This document shows positions 23,666 to 33,126 of a DNA stretch of 64,000 nt, in pieces. Within the stretch, counting starts at the first letter, position 1, and every line of letters starts with the position of its first letter. Source of the stretch: an uncultured Collinsella sp. (lineage in GTDB: Bacteria > Actinomycetota > Coriobacteriia > Coriobacteriales > Coriobacteriaceae); assembly GCA_934654835.1 (NCBI GenBank), contig CAKUGY010000004.1, positions 1 through 64,000 of the forward strand, given 5' to 3'. The translations under genes and the position numbers were made by a program. The notes under the pieces were generated by a model. It was given only the letters and a program-made list of their open reading frames with translations, had not been told where the DNA came from and made no database searches.

Positions 23666-25228
23666 TTACTTGCCGTCGTCGTCCTCGGCTTCTTCTCTTG
23701 CGTAGAGCTCCAGCATGCGGCGGCGGTATTCGCGCACGGCGAGCTTGGCGCGCTCCAGGCGACGGCGCTCGCGCGGGGTGAGCTTGGACGGGTCGATCTC
23801 GTCGCCATAGGTCTTCTCGGCCAGCAGATGGGCAGCGTCGACGATACGGGCATCGATACGACCGCTTGCCGCCTCGGCCGAAAGGCGATCGGCAATGGTA
23901 TCGATCGTAGGCACGCCGTCGAGCGCGCGGCCGTGACCGTGAGAGGTCAAAAGCTCATGCTCGCGCGCGAGCAGGCTCGCCAGGTCGTGATGGGCGCGCA
24001 GAATATCGAGTGCATCGGAAGGATGCTCGGCAACTTCTGCCACGGCGGCAACCGGCGCGGCATCGACCACGCGATAGAAGAGCTGGGCGAGCAGTGGCAT
24101 CAAGAACACCGTGATGGCGCCGGCGGCAACCATGACCGAGGCAACATCTTGCGACAGCGCTCCGGCGTTGACGGCCACGCTCGTCACGGCAACGATGATC
24201 GGCAGCGCCGTGGTGCAGTACAGGGCAACGGTAATGCGGCCATACGCCGAGACATCGCGCGTCTCGGGGCAGATGCTCATAGAGACAAGAATGGGCACGG
24301 CGCGGATGATGAGCAGCGCCACGATAAAGCCCACGAGCAACCCGGGGCGCGATGCGACGGCCGTCAGGTCGATCTTTGCGCCCGACACGGTAAAGAATAC
24401 GGGGATCAAAAAGCCATATGCCAGTCCATCGAGCTTGGTCTCGAGCGTGTGATTGCCCTCGGGAATGATATAGCGCAGGACAAAGCCAGCGGCAAAGGAA
24501 CCCAGCACAATATCGAGATCGAAGATGGCTGAGAACGCCACGAGCGTGACCAAGATGAGCACCGTCAGACGAACGAAGGTCTGCGAGGTGGTATCGGCGC
24601 GCTCCTCGACAAACGCAAAGAAACGGCTGCCGACGCGCTTGGAGCGGCTCGGAACCACGGCCAGCAACACGCACACCACCGCAAACAGACCCAAGATCAC
24701 GAGCGTTTGGATGCCGGTGCGGGCAGAGAGCAGCACCGACATAGCGAGCACGGGGCCAAGTTCGCCCCAGGTGCCGTACGCGAGAATCGAATCGCCCACA
24801 CGCGTGCCGGTGAGCGAGCGCTCGCGCATGATGGGCACGAGCGTGCCGAGCGCCGTCGAGGTAAGCGCGAGTGTCACGGCGATACCGTCGAAATGGCTGA
24901 CCGAGAACCATGGCGTGAAGCGCACCGCAAGCCAGGCGATGCCAAACGTGACGACCCACGTCGCCATGCCATAGCGTCCCTCGACGCCCGTAATGTTCTT
25001 AGGGTCGATCTCAAAGCCGGCGAGCAGGAACAAAAAGGCCAAGCCGAGCTCGGACACGAGCGAGACCTCGGCGTCCACATGGATGACGCCGAGCATATGC
25101 GGGCCTAGTACCGCGCCGAACACGAGCAAAAAGACCGTCTCGGGAACGGGCTTTCCGGGAATCGCCGAGGCGATAAAGGGACTCGCAAAGGCCACGAGCG
25201 CAATGATGGCGAGTGAAACGAATGCCAT
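23666..25228 (-). CDS. cation:proton antiporter (CPA2/KefB-like)
   Basis: The 520-residue membrane protein has about twelve helices in the first 390 residues (sodium/hydrogen exchanger fold): PGKPVPETVFLLVFGAVLGP, LGLAFLFLLAGFEIDP and LGSFAAGFVLRYIIPE. The about 125-residue cytoplasmic tail is charged and helical, ends in acidic residues, and lacks a recognisable TrkA-N nucleotide-binding motif. It probably exchanges Na+ or K+ for protons in pH or osmotic balance; the ion is not predictable. It faces the SDR gene across the palindromic array. Confidence 0.85.
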   Translation of the reverse strand: MAFVSLAIIALVAFASPFIASAIPGKPVPETVFLLVFGAVLGPHMLGVIHVDAEVSLVSELGLAFLFLLAGFEIDPKNITGVEGRYGMATWVVTFGIAWLAVRFTPWFSVSHFDGIAVTLALTSTALGTLVPIMRERSLTGTRVGDSILAYGTWGELGPVLAMSVLLSARTGIQTLVILGLFAVVCVLLAVVPSRSKRVGSRFFAFVEERADTTSQTFVRLTVLILVTLVAFSAIFDLDIVLGSFAAGFVLRYIIPEGNHTLETKLDGLAYGFLIPVFFTVSGAKIDLTAVASRPGLLVGFIVALLIIRAVPILVSMSICPETRDVSAYGRITVALYCTTALPIIVAVTSVAVNAGALSQDVASVMVAAGAITVFLMPLLAQLFYRVVDAAPVAAVAEVAEHPSDALDILRAHHDLASLLAREHELLTSHGHGRALDGVPTIDTIADRLSAEAASGRIDARIVDAAHLLAEKTYGDEIDPSKLTPRERRRLERAKLAVREYRRRMLELYAREEAEDDDGK

Positions 25229-25412
25229 GTGATGCCTTTCTCTTGTTTGCGCTTCACTGTAGCACCCTCGCCGTCCTCAACGCGTCGCGAGCTGTCGTAT
25301 CATAGTGAGGTTTACAAACATGTGGCTCAAGGCGACCGCGAGGCTTTCCCCGCAAACCGACCGCTGCCGCATACCGTACCGTACGCCCAACCGATCAGGA
25401 AGGCAGGAACCA

Positions 25413-28400
25413 ATGGTCTCTCGTATCTACGTGGAGAAGAAACCCGGGTTCGACGTCGAGGCTCAGCAGCTCAAGGGCGAGCTGACCGAGATTCTCGGCA
25501 TTCAGGGCATCGAGGCCCTGAGGATCATCAACCGCTACGACGTCGAGGGCATCGACGAGGAGCTCTTCCGCTCCTGCGTGCCGACCGTCTTTAGCGAGCC
25601 CCAGGTCGACGTGACCTATGACGAGCTCCCCGCAAGCGATGGCGCCGTCTTTGCCGTCGAATTCCTGCCTGGCCAGTTTGACCAGCGCGCTGACTCCGCC
25701 AGCGAGTGTGTGCAGCTCATCAGCCAGGGCGAGCGCCCCGCCGTGCGCTCCGCCAAGGTCTATATGATCTCGGGCGACCTGGACGAGGCCGCCATCGAGG
25801 CCATCAAGCACTACGTGGTAAACCCCGTCGAGGCCCGCATCGCCTCGCTCGACCTGCCCGAGACGCTGCACATGGAGACCCCCGAGCCCCAGCCCGTCGA
25901 GGTGCTCGACGGCTTCCGCGAGCTCGACGAGGGCGGCCTTGCAGCCTTCATCGCCGAGCGCGGCCTTGCCATGGACGAGGCGGACATCGCCTTCTGCCAG
26001 CAGTACTTCCGCGATGAGGATCGCGACCCCACCATCACCGAGATCCGCGTGATCGACACCTACTGGTCCGATCACTGCCGCCACACCACCTTCGGCACCG
26101 TCCTGGACGACGTGACGATCGATGACGCCGTGGTGCAGCAGGCCTTCGACCGCTATATGGAGATGCGCCACGAGCTCGGTCGCGACGCCAAGCCCGTCTG
26201 CCTTATGGACATGGGCACCATCGGCGCCAAGTACCTTAAGAAGACCGGTGTCATGACCGATGTCGACGAGTCCGAGGAGATCAACGCCTGCACCGTCAAG
26301 GTGAAGGTCGATGTCGACGGCGAGGAGCAGGACTGGCTGTTCCTGTTTAAGAACGAGACCCATAACCACCCGACCGAGATCGAGCCCTTCGGCGGTGCCG
26401 CCACCTGCGTGGGCGGCGCCATCCGCGACCCGCTCTCGGGCCGCAGTTACGTGTACCAGGCCATGCGCGTCACCGGCGCCGGCGACCCCACCGTCCCCGT
26501 GTCCGAGACGCTCGAGGGCAAGCTGCCGCAGCGCAAGCTCGTGACCACCGCTGCCGCCGGCTACTCCAGCTACGGCAACCAGATCGGCCTTGCCACCGGC
26601 CAGGTCAACGAACTCTATCACCCCGGCTACGTGGCAAAGCGCATGGAGGTCGGCGCCGTCGTGGGCGCCACCCCGGCCGACCACGTGCGCCGCGAGTGCC
26701 CCGCCCCCACCGACAAGATCATCCTGCTGGGCGGCCGTACCGGCCGTGACGGCATCGGTGGTGCCACCGGCTCCTCCAAGACCCAGAACACCGAGTCCAT
26801 CGAGACCTCGGGCGCCGAGGTCCAGAAGGGCAACGCCCCGGTCGAGCGTAAGCTGCAGCGTCTGTTCCGCCGCGGCGATGCCTGCCGCCTGATCAAGCGC
26901 TGCAACGACTTTGGCGCCGGCGGCGTCTCGGTCGCCGTGGGCGAGCTTGCCGACGGCCTGTATGTCGACCTGGACACCGTGACCAAGAAGTACGACGGTC
27001 TGGACGGCACCGAGCTCGCCATCTCCGAGTCCCAGGAGCGCATGGCTTGTGCCGTCGCCGACGGTGACGTCGAGGAGTTCATGGGCTATGCCGCCGAGGA
27101 GAACCTCGAGGCGACCGTTATCGCCGAGGTTACCGCCGAGCCGCGCATGCGCATGGCTTGGAACGGTGTCGCCATCGTCGACCTGTCCCGCGAGTTCCTC
27201 AACTCCAACGGTGCGCCCAAGCACCAGGTCGCCCACGTGTGCGCCCGCAGCGTGTGGCAGCCCAGCTGGGCCGGCACCACGCTCGCCGAGCGTATGACCT
27301 CGCTCGTCACCGACCTCAACGTCGCCTCCAACAAGGGCCTTTCCGAGCGCTTCGACTCCACCATCGGCGCCGCGACCGTGCTCATGCCCTTTGGCGGCAA
27401 GACGCAGCTCACCCCGAGCTCGGCCATGGTCGCCAAGTTCCCCGTGGACGGCGAGACCACCACGGCGAGCGCCATGGCTTGGGGCTTCAACCCCTACCTG
27501 ATGGAAGCCGACCAGTTTGCGGGTGCCTACCTGTCCGTGGTCGAGTCCATCGCCAAGCTCGTGGCCGCCGGCTTTGAGCACAAGCGCGCCTACCTCTCCT
27601 TCCAGGAGTACTTCGAGCGCCTGCGCACCGAGGCCGAGCGCTGGGGCAAGCCCATGGCAGCAGTACTCGGCGCCCTCATGGCCCAGGTCGACCTGGGCGC
27701 CGGTGCCATCGGCGGCAAGGATTCCATGAGCGGCTCGTTTGAGGACGAGGCCGGCGAGCTCAACGTTCCGCCGACCCTGATCAGCTTCGCCGTGGCCGTG
27801 GGCAAGGCTGCTCGCGCCGTCTCCCCCGAGTTCAAGGGCCTCACGCACCGCGTCGTCCGCATCGCCCCCGCCACCTACGGCGAGGACTACCGCCCCGACG
27901 CCCAGCAGCTGCTCGCCGCGTTTGACGCCGTCGAGGCGCTCACCGCCACCGGTGACGCTCTGGCCGTCTCCACGCCCGGCTACGGCTGCGGCGCCGAGAG
28001 CCTCTTTAAGATGTGCGTCGGTAACCAGATCGGTATCGAGCTTGCCGAGGATGTGGACGTGGAGAGCCTCTTCACCCCGCTCTACGGCAGCTTTATCGTC
28101 GAGCTCGCCGAGGACGCCGAGCTGCCCGAGGTCGCCGACGGCGTTGTCGTCGAGCCCCTGGGCACCACCGTCGAGGGCTATGTCATCGACACCGGCTCCG
28201 AAGTCATCGAGCTCTCCGAGCTCCAGGAGGCCTGGGAGAGCGGCATCGAGGGCGTCTTTGCCTACCGCAGCGCCGGCGAGACCGCCGAGGTCGAGACCAT
28301 CGACTACCGCGCCAAGGATATCCATGTGTACGGTGGCGCAAAGATCGCCCGCCCGCGCGTGGTCATCCCCGTGTTCCCCGGCAACAACTGCGAGTACGAC

Positions 28401-29159
28401 AGCGCCCGCGCCTTCCGCGCCGCCGGTGCCGAGGCCGACACCTTCGTGATCAACAACCTCACGCCCGAGGCCGTCGCCGAGAGCACCCATGAGCTTGCCC
28501 GCCGCATCCGCGAGAGCCAGATCGTCATGATCCCCGGCGGCTTCTCGGGCGGCGATGAGCCCGACGGCTCCGCCAAGTTCATCACGGCGTTCTTCCGCGC
28601 TCCCGAGGTCACCGAGGCCGTCCGCGACCTGCTCAAGGCCCGCGATGGCCTGATGCTGGGCATCTGCAACGGCTTCCAGGCCCTGGTCAAGCTCGGCCTG
28701 GTGCCCTACGGTGACATCGTCGACGCCACGCCCGATGCGCCCACGCTGACGTTCAACACCATCGGCCGCCACCAGAGCCGCCTGGTACGCACCCGTATCT
28801 CGTCCAACCTGTCCCCGTGGCTGTCGCAGTGCAGCCTCGACAACCCCTACACCGTCGCCATCAGCCACGGCGAGGGCCGCTTTGTCGCCAACGACGAGGT
28901 GCTCGCCCAGCTCATCGCCAACGGTCAGGTCGCCACGCAGTACGTGGGCGAGGACGGCAAGCCCAGCATGGACCTCTCCGTCAACCCCAACGGCTCCGCA
29001 CTCGCCATCGAGGGCATCACGAGCCCCGACGGCCGCGTCCTGGGCAAGATGGGCCACGCCGAGCGTCGCGGCGACAACCTGTACCGCAACGTGCCCGAGT
29101 ATGTCCCCGGCGATAAGTTCATGCCGATCTTTGAGAGCGGCGTAGCCTACTTCGCCTAA
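25413..29159 (+). CDS. purL: phosphoribosylformylglycinamidine synthase, fused PurL-PurQ
   Basis: The 1248-residue enzyme makes FGAM from FGAR, ATP and glutamine in purine biosynthesis. It is the long form, with synthetase and glutaminase in one chain. The synthetase part shows YWSDHCRHTTF, FKNETHNHPTEIEPFGGAAT, GGRTGRDGIGGATGSS, FGAGG and GGKDSMSG. The C-terminal class I glutaminase has FPGNNCEYD, IPGGFSGGDE and the nucleophile Cys in MLGICNGFQAL. I chose the ATG at 25413 preceded by AGGAAGGCAGGA. Short clostridial-type PurL/PurQ/PurS are separate, so the fused enzyme is a notable trait. A terminator follows. Confidence 0.97.
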   Translation: MVSRIYVEKKPGFDVEAQQLKGELTEILGIQGIEALRIINRYDVEGIDEELFRSCVPTVFSEPQVDVTYDELPASDGAVFAVEFLPGQFDQRADSASECVQLISQGERPAVRSAKVYMISGDLDEAAIEAIKHYVVNPVEARIASLDLPETLHMETPEPQPVEVLDGFRELDEGGLAAFIAERGLAMDEADIAFCQQYFRDEDRDPTITEIRVIDTYWSDHCRHTTFGTVLDDVTIDDAVVQQAFDRYMEMRHELGRDAKPVCLMDMGTIGAKYLKKTGVMTDVDESEEINACTVKVKVDVDGEEQDWLFLFKNETHNHPTEIEPFGGAATCVGGAIRDPLSGRSYVYQAMRVTGAGDPTVPVSETLEGKLPQRKLVTTAAAGYSSYGNQIGLATGQVNELYHPGYVAKRMEVGAVVGATPADHVRRECPAPTDKIILLGGRTGRDGIGGATGSSKTQNTESIETSGAEVQKGNAPVERKLQRLFRRGDACRLIKRCNDFGAGGVSVAVGELADGLYVDLDTVTKKYDGLDGTELAISESQERMACAVADGDVEEFMGYAAEENLEATVIAEVTAEPRMRMAWNGVAIVDLSREFLNSNGAPKHQVAHVCARSVWQPSWAGTTLAERMTSLVTDLNVASNKGLSERFDSTIGAATVLMPFGGKTQLTPSSAMVAKFPVDGETTTASAMAWGFNPYLMEADQFAGAYLSVVESIAKLVAAGFEHKRAYLSFQEYFERLRTEAERWGKPMAAVLGALMAQVDLGAGAIGGKDSMSGSFEDEAGELNVPPTLISFAVAVGKAARAVSPEFKGLTHRVVRIAPATYGEDYRPDAQQLLAAFDAVEALTATGDALAVSTPGYGCGAESLFKMCVGNQIGIELAEDVDVESLFTPLYGSFIVELAEDAELPEVADGVVVEPLGTTVEGYVIDTGSEVIELSELQEAWESGIEGVFAYRSAGETAEVETIDYRAKDIHVYGGAKIARPRVVIPVFPGNNCEYDSARAFRAAGAEADTFVINNLTPEAVAESTHELARRIRESQIVMIPGGFSGGDEPDGSAKFITAFFRAPEVTEAVRDLLKARDGLMLGICNGFQALVKLGLVPYGDIVDATPDAPTLTFNTIGRHQSRLVRTRISSNLSPWLSQCSLDNPYTVAISHGEGRFVANDEVLAQLIANGQVATQYVGEDGKPSMDLSVNPNGSALAIEGITSPDGRVLGKMGHAERRGDNLYRNVPEYVPGDKFMPIFESGVAYFA

Positions 29160-29197
29160 ACCTTTCCCTTCGGGTACAATCCCATCGGGTAACAACA

Positions 29198-29234
29198 CCC
29201 GCCACCGGCACTCCCGGTGGCGGGTTCTTTTTTT
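29198..29234 (+). terminator. terminator of purL
   Basis: CCCGCCACCGG and CCGGTGGCGGG form a perfect 11-bp stem, followed by TTCTTTTTTT. Confidence 0.95.
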
Positions 29235-29259
29235 GCTTTAAACGCAACGGGAGGACATT

Positions 29260-30195
29260 ATGGAAAGCCGCAAGCCGTATCTCGCCACCCTGCCCGGGCT
29301 CATCTTGGGCTGCCTCGTTTGCTGCGCGCTCTGGGGGTCGGCTTTTCCCTGCATCAAGATCGGCTACGCGCTCTTTGGTATCCCGGCACACGATAGCGCC
29401 TCGCAGCTGCTCTTCGCGGGCCTGCGCTTCACCCTTGCCGGCACGCTGGTCATTGTTGGTATGAGCGCGGCCCAACGCCGTCCGCTCGTTCCGCAGGCGC
29501 GCGACATCAAACCTATCCTCACGCTGTCGCTCTTCCAGACCATCGGCCAGTACTTCTTTTTCTATCTGGGCCTCTCGCGCGCCAGCGCCATGTCGAGCTC
29601 CATCATCGAGGCCAGCGCCAACTTCCTAGCCATCCTCTTTGCCGCCCTGGCATTCCGCACCGAAAAGCTCGATGCGGCCAAGGTGCTCGGCTGCGTGTTG
29701 GGCTTCGCCGGCGTCGCACTCGTTAACCTTTCAGGCGCCGACGGCACCTTTGGCTTTTCGCTCGACGGCGAGGGCTTTATCCTGGCTTCCACCGTCGCGG
29801 GCGCCCTTTCGACCTGCCTAATCGGTATCTTCTCGCGCGAGCACGACGGCGTCTTACTTGCCGGCTGGCAGTTCTTGGTCGGCGGCCTCGTCCTCACCGC
29901 TATCGGCTTTTTGATGGGCGGCATGCTCTCCCCCACCGCGATCGTGCCCGCCATCGCGCTCATCGTCTATATGGCGCTTATCTCTGCGGTCGCCTACTCG
30001 CTGTGGTCGCGCTTGCTTGCCGTCAACCCCGTCAGCCGCGTTTCGGTCTTTGGGTTTATGAACCCGGTCTTTGGCGTGCTGCTGAGCGCGCTGTTGCTCG
30101 GCGAGGGCGCCGGCACGAGCCCCGTTACCGTCATCGTTGCCCTGTTGTTGGTCTGCGGCGGCATCATCATCGTCAACAAACCTAAAAAGGCCTAG
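29260..30195 (+). CDS. EamA-family (DMT) transporter
   Basis: The 311-residue protein has ten predicted membrane helices in two EamA repeats of about 145 residues. The first begins LGCLVCCALWGSAFPCIKIGY and the second covers the region GEGFILASTVAGALSTC onward. Drug/metabolite transporters of this type export amino acids or metabolites; the substrate is unknown. GGGAGG lies just before the ATG, 25 bases after the purL terminator, so it has its own promoter or depends on read-through. It converges on the diguanylate cyclase gene across a bidirectional terminator. Confidence 0.9.
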   Translation: MESRKPYLATLPGLILGCLVCCALWGSAFPCIKIGYALFGIPAHDSASQLLFAGLRFTLAGTLVIVGMSAAQRRPLVPQARDIKPILTLSLFQTIGQYFFFYLGLSRASAMSSSIIEASANFLAILFAALAFRTEKLDAAKVLGCVLGFAGVALVNLSGADGTFGFSLDGEGFILASTVAGALSTCLIGIFSREHDGVLLAGWQFLVGGLVLTAIGFLMGGMLSPTAIVPAIALIVYMALISAVAYSLWSRLLAVNPVSRVSVFGFMNPVFGVLLSALLLGEGAGTSPVTVIVALLLVCGGIIIVNKPKKA

Positions 30196-30262
30196 CGAGC
30201 TGCCCCGCTCCGAGAAAAAGACGAGGCGCATCTTCGACAGCCGTTACTAATCCCACCAACGC

Positions 30263-30306
30263 AAAAGGGGCGCACGACCAGCACAACGGTCGTGTGCCCC
30301 TATTTT
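30263..30306. terminator. bidirectional terminator
   Basis: GGGGCGCACGACC and GGTCGTGTGCCCC pair over 13 bases (one G-U) around an 8-nt loop, with AAAA before and TATTTT after. It serves both the transporter (+) and the cyclase gene (-). Confidence 0.9.
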
Positions 30307-31449
30307 CTAGCGGATCCGCGCGCCCGCTTTTTTCTTTTCAGCCTTAACACGATAAAGCCCTGCATCGGCAGTGCGCAGTAAATCCCGCCAGGTCTCAACC
30401 CCGCTGTCATAGCGTGCGTACCCAATTGACATACAGAGCGGGTACGGCACTTCGGCCTGTGCAAGTGCATCGTTAATTGCAGTACTCAGGTCGACAATAT
30501 CTTGCTCGGTTGCATCCCTCTGCACCACCACGAACTCATCGCCACCATAACGCGCGATAAAGCCGCCGGACGGCGAACAGACTTCCTTGAGCACCGATGA
30601 GATGATTTCCAAGGCATGATCACCTTCGACATGCCCGTAATGGTCGTTGATATGCTTAAAGCCGTCGGCATCCATAATGAGCAGATACGTATCCTCGGCA
30701 TGATCAGCGCTGGAAAACAGCGTCTGCATATACGTCTCAAAACGATTGCGGTTGTTAAGGCCCGTGAGCGGGTCGGTCGAGATTAGCTGTTCCTGATAGA
30801 TAAGGTAGAGCAAAAGATTACTCGCGGCTATGCCAACGCACAGGCCGGGAATCGACCAGGCGACCTGAACAATTCCGCCAATCATGGCGGGGACAGCAAA
30901 AAACGCCAGTGTTCTATAGATCGCCTTTTTCTGCAGGCTTTCGACCCGTCGCGACTGCACAAACGCATGCAGGGACGTATGGATGATGTAGCAGTAGCTA
31001 ACGACAGGCTGAATCATATAAAGTGCACCGCGACGATACACGCCCTGAGCATCGATGTAGAACAGGGCATGTGTCCAGTAGCTGGTAAAAGCCAGTACGA
31101 CCACCAGCGCCGTGGGCAACGTCACAAGTGCCAGCCTAGAGGTCGTGGTCAAAAGCCGCGAACCCTGCATGGTCTCGGAATAAAGGAACCAAAAGAGGCA
31201 TGCGAGGGCGAACAGCGAAAACGAGACCGCGTTGGAAATCCAGTTGGCAGTGAGGCCCACCGTGCCGCTCACTCCGTCAGAGAGGGTCCAGATCATATCG
31301 AAAAAGATATACGCGGCCGACGTGTAGCCGAGCATGCTAAACAAAAGCTGCTGAGTACTGGAGAACAAGGAGCGGCGACTTCGTATGGCAAGTCCGATAA
31401 GGACAATCATGCACATCAGGAAAATCTCGATCTTGAGCGCCTTAACCAC
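30307..31449 (-). CDS. membrane-anchored GGDEF diguanylate cyclase
   Basis: The 380-residue protein has about seven N-terminal membrane helices (residues 5-215) followed by a GGDEF domain. The cyclase part contains TGLNNRNRFE, DADGFKHINDHYGHVEGD and the intact signature YGGDEF, so it should convert GTP to cyclic di-GMP. The product-inhibition site (RxxD five residues before GGDEF) is absent; SPSGGFIAR occupies that position. The membrane domain is probably a sensor of unknown ligand. Start is GTG at 31449 behind GAGGGG. Confidence 0.9.
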   Translation of the reverse strand: MVKALKIEIFLMCMIVLIGLAIRSRRSLFSSTQQLLFSMLGYTSAAYIFFDMIWTLSDGVSGTVGLTANWISNAVSFSLFALACLFWFLYSETMQGSRLLTTTSRLALVTLPTALVVVLAFTSYWTHALFYIDAQGVYRRGALYMIQPVVSYCYIIHTSLHAFVQSRRVESLQKKAIYRTLAFFAVPAMIGGIVQVAWSIPGLCVGIAASNLLLYLIYQEQLISTDPLTGLNNRNRFETYMQTLFSSADHAEDTYLLIMDADGFKHINDHYGHVEGDHALEIISSVLKEVCSPSGGFIARYGGDEFVVVQRDATEQDIVDLSTAINDALAQAEVPYPLCMSIGYARYDSGVETWRDLLRTADAGLYRVKAEKKKAGARIR

Positions 31450-31480
31450 TAGGTTCCATCCCCTCTATATCCAAGTGGCC

Positions 31481-31505
31481 AAAAACGCCCGAGGCTCGCT
31501 CGGGC
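31481..31505 (-). terminator. hairpin/terminator upstream of the cyclase gene
   Basis: GCCCGAG and CTCGGGC form a 7-bp stem with a 5-nt loop; on the minus strand it is followed by GTTTTT. It is placed to stop transcripts coming from the KdgT-like gene. Confidence 0.75.
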
Positions 31506-31548
31506 AACAAACACCCCTTACTCCGCAGGGGTAAGGGGAATAATAGCA

Positions 31549-31592
31549 GAGCGCCCGAATGGCACTGAATAGCAGGTGCCGTACGGGCGCTC
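31549..31592. repeat. palindrome downstream of kdgT
   Basis: GAGCGCCCG and CGGGCGCTC (perfect 9 bp), extended inward by GGCAC/GTGCC, enclose a short loop. A second inverted pair CCCCTTAC/GTAAGGGG lies immediately to its left (31513-31537). Both follow the kdgT-like gene and may act as RNA 3' structures. Confidence 0.6.
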
Positions 31593-31639
31593 GGACAGCG
31601 TGAATTGCACACGCCGATTTCATTGATTCGAACTGGTGA

Positions 31640-32662
31640 CTACTCGCCGTCGATATCGGTCGCGACAGCCTCCTCGATAGCCTCGACACCGGCAACCGAC
31701 AGGTCTTCCTTGCCGCGGCAGAACTTCTTGTCGACCCAGCCGGTCAGGATCGGGGCCATGATCGCCGTGATGATGACGGCCGTTGCGATCTGGGCGTACG
31801 CGGTGGGCGCAAGCTCGGCATAGCGCGGTGCAACCTCGGCGAGGGCGACCGGCGTGGTCATGGCCGTACCGGCGATGGTGGAACAGGCAACAGCAGCCTT
31901 GCCGTTGCCGCCGCACAGGCGTTCAAAGGCAAAGGTGATGGGGCCGACGATAAAGAGCGTGATGAGGCCAAGCAGAATGCCCGAGATGCCGCCGGTGATG
32001 AAGCTCGACAGGCTCATGGACGCACCGAGCTGAAAACCGATGACGGCAATTGCGGGATTGGTGCCGGGGACCAGCAGGTTCTTGATGAACGGGAACAGGT
32101 TGCCCAAAACCATGCCGATAACGAGCGGCAGGATGGAGCCGATGATGGTGCCGATGGGAATGTTGGCGAGACCCGAGACGCCGAGGATAATCATCGTGAC
32201 GGCGGGACCGGCCGTAAAGAACAGGATGCCGACGGCGCCCTGCTCGGACTCATCGCCGAACTCGCCCATGATGCCCGTATAGAGCGCCATGTTGCAGAAC
32301 GTGATGCCGCCGATGATGGACACGGAGCTCAGGCCCAGAAAGTTGTCGTTAAAGAAATAGGCCACGCCCAAACCGAGAGCCGCCGCGACAACAAGCTTGG
32401 GGATCAGCACGACAATGCCGGTCTTGATGGCGCCCGGCGTGGACTTAAAGCTGATGCCGGCGCCCACAAACAGCAGGATCGCGGCGACGATGGTGTTGGA
32501 ACCACCACGGCAGGCAGCGGTAAAGAAGCCGCCAATCTCGAAAACCTGCGGGCAGAAGGTGTTGAGCAAAAGGCCGACGATCATCGGGTAGATCATGATG
32601 TCGCCCGGGATGCGCGGAACCTTGAATTTCTTTTGCTCGGTGGTAGTTGCTTCCTGTGCCAT
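31640..32662 (-). CDS. kdgT: 2-keto-3-deoxygluconate permease (KdgT family)
   Basis: The 340-residue protein has about ten membrane helices and matches the KdgT family: KVPRIPGDIMIYPMIVGLLL, FVGAGISFKSTPGAIKTG, FFTAGPAVTMI, IGFQLGASM and the repeat-like STIAGTAMTTP. KdgT imports 2-keto-3-deoxygluconate with protons. No KDG kinase or aldolase lies nearby, so the substrate may be another sugar acid. ATG at 32662 has GGGGGT just upstream; the 12 codons before it are probably not translated. Confidence 0.88.
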   Translation of the reverse strand: MAQEATTTEQKKFKVPRIPGDIMIYPMIVGLLLNTFCPQVFEIGGFFTAACRGGSNTIVAAILLFVGAGISFKSTPGAIKTGIVVLIPKLVVAAALGLGVAYFFNDNFLGLSSVSIIGGITFCNMALYTGIMGEFGDESEQGAVGILFFTAGPAVTMIILGVSGLANIPIGTIIGSILPLVIGMVLGNLFPFIKNLLVPGTNPAIAVIGFQLGASMSLSSFITGGISGILLGLITLFIVGPITFAFERLCGGNGKAAVACSTIAGTAMTTPVALAEVAPRYAELAPTAYAQIATAVIITAIMAPILTGWVDKKFCRGKEDLSVAGVEAIEEAVATDIDGE

Positions 32663-32802
32663 GAAACCCCCATTTCCACTGACGGGACAAAAGCCCACGT
32701 CATGCTTTGCTACAGTAAAGTTTGACCATGGTACCAGAAGAAGCAGACCACCTCGGTGAGAAATTCAATTCGTTAGGCCAGGCCGGCAAACGAGCCTTGC
32801 TC

Positions 32803-33126
32803 TTACACGAAACTCAAGGCGATATAGAGCACGATTCCCGAGACGCAACACCACAACATCGATTTAGTCTTGATCGCCACCGCAACAACGCCGGCCGCCG
32901 CAATCCAGGGAATCAAGCCCTGCCACAAGCCGGCGTCGAAAGCACCGGGGCTTATCAAGTCGTTAGCAACCAGCGCCGCAAAGGCGGCCGGCGGGATATA
33001 ACCCAAGGCCTCGGTAACGCGGGGCGAGAGCGTTCGTCCACGCAAGGCAAACGCCGGGGCGATGCGAAAGAACGCGATGGCCGCCCACGACGACAGCCAC
33101 AGGACCAAAAACTCATTAACGGGCAT
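32803..33126 (-). CDS. azlD: AzlD-family branched-chain amino-acid exporter subunit
   Basis: The 107-residue protein with four hydrophobic helices matches AzlD: FFRIAPAFALRGRTLSPRV and YIPPAAFAALVANDL. It forms an export complex with AzlC. I use the ATG at 33126 rather than an upstream start; it overlaps the end of azlC by 11 bases, so the two are translationally coupled. The pair probably exports valine, leucine or analogues, opposite to the Liv importer encoded elsewhere in this window. Confidence 0.88.
   Translation of the reverse strand: MPVNEFLVLWLSSWAAIAFFRIAPAFALRGRTLSPRVTEALGYIPPAAFAALVANDLISPGAFDAGLWQGLIPWIAAAGVVAVAIKTKSMLWCCVSGIVLYIALSFV

Noticed and set aside
23440..23895. Protein-coding frames running through the 62-bp repeat array
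   Set aside because: The period (62) is not a multiple of 3, so repeats fall in changing frames, and the frames have no ribosome-binding sites.
25229..25412. Purine riboswitch before purL
   Set aside because: I could not find the conserved three-way-junction core; only a plain leader with an AGGAAGG-type ribosome-binding region is seen.
25395..29198. 1267-codon open frame antisense to purL
   Set aside because: It mirrors the PurL reading frame; high GC at third positions keeps the opposite strand open. Its translation is low-complexity Gly/Ala/Val/Leu/Asp/His, with no ribosome-binding site or known domain.
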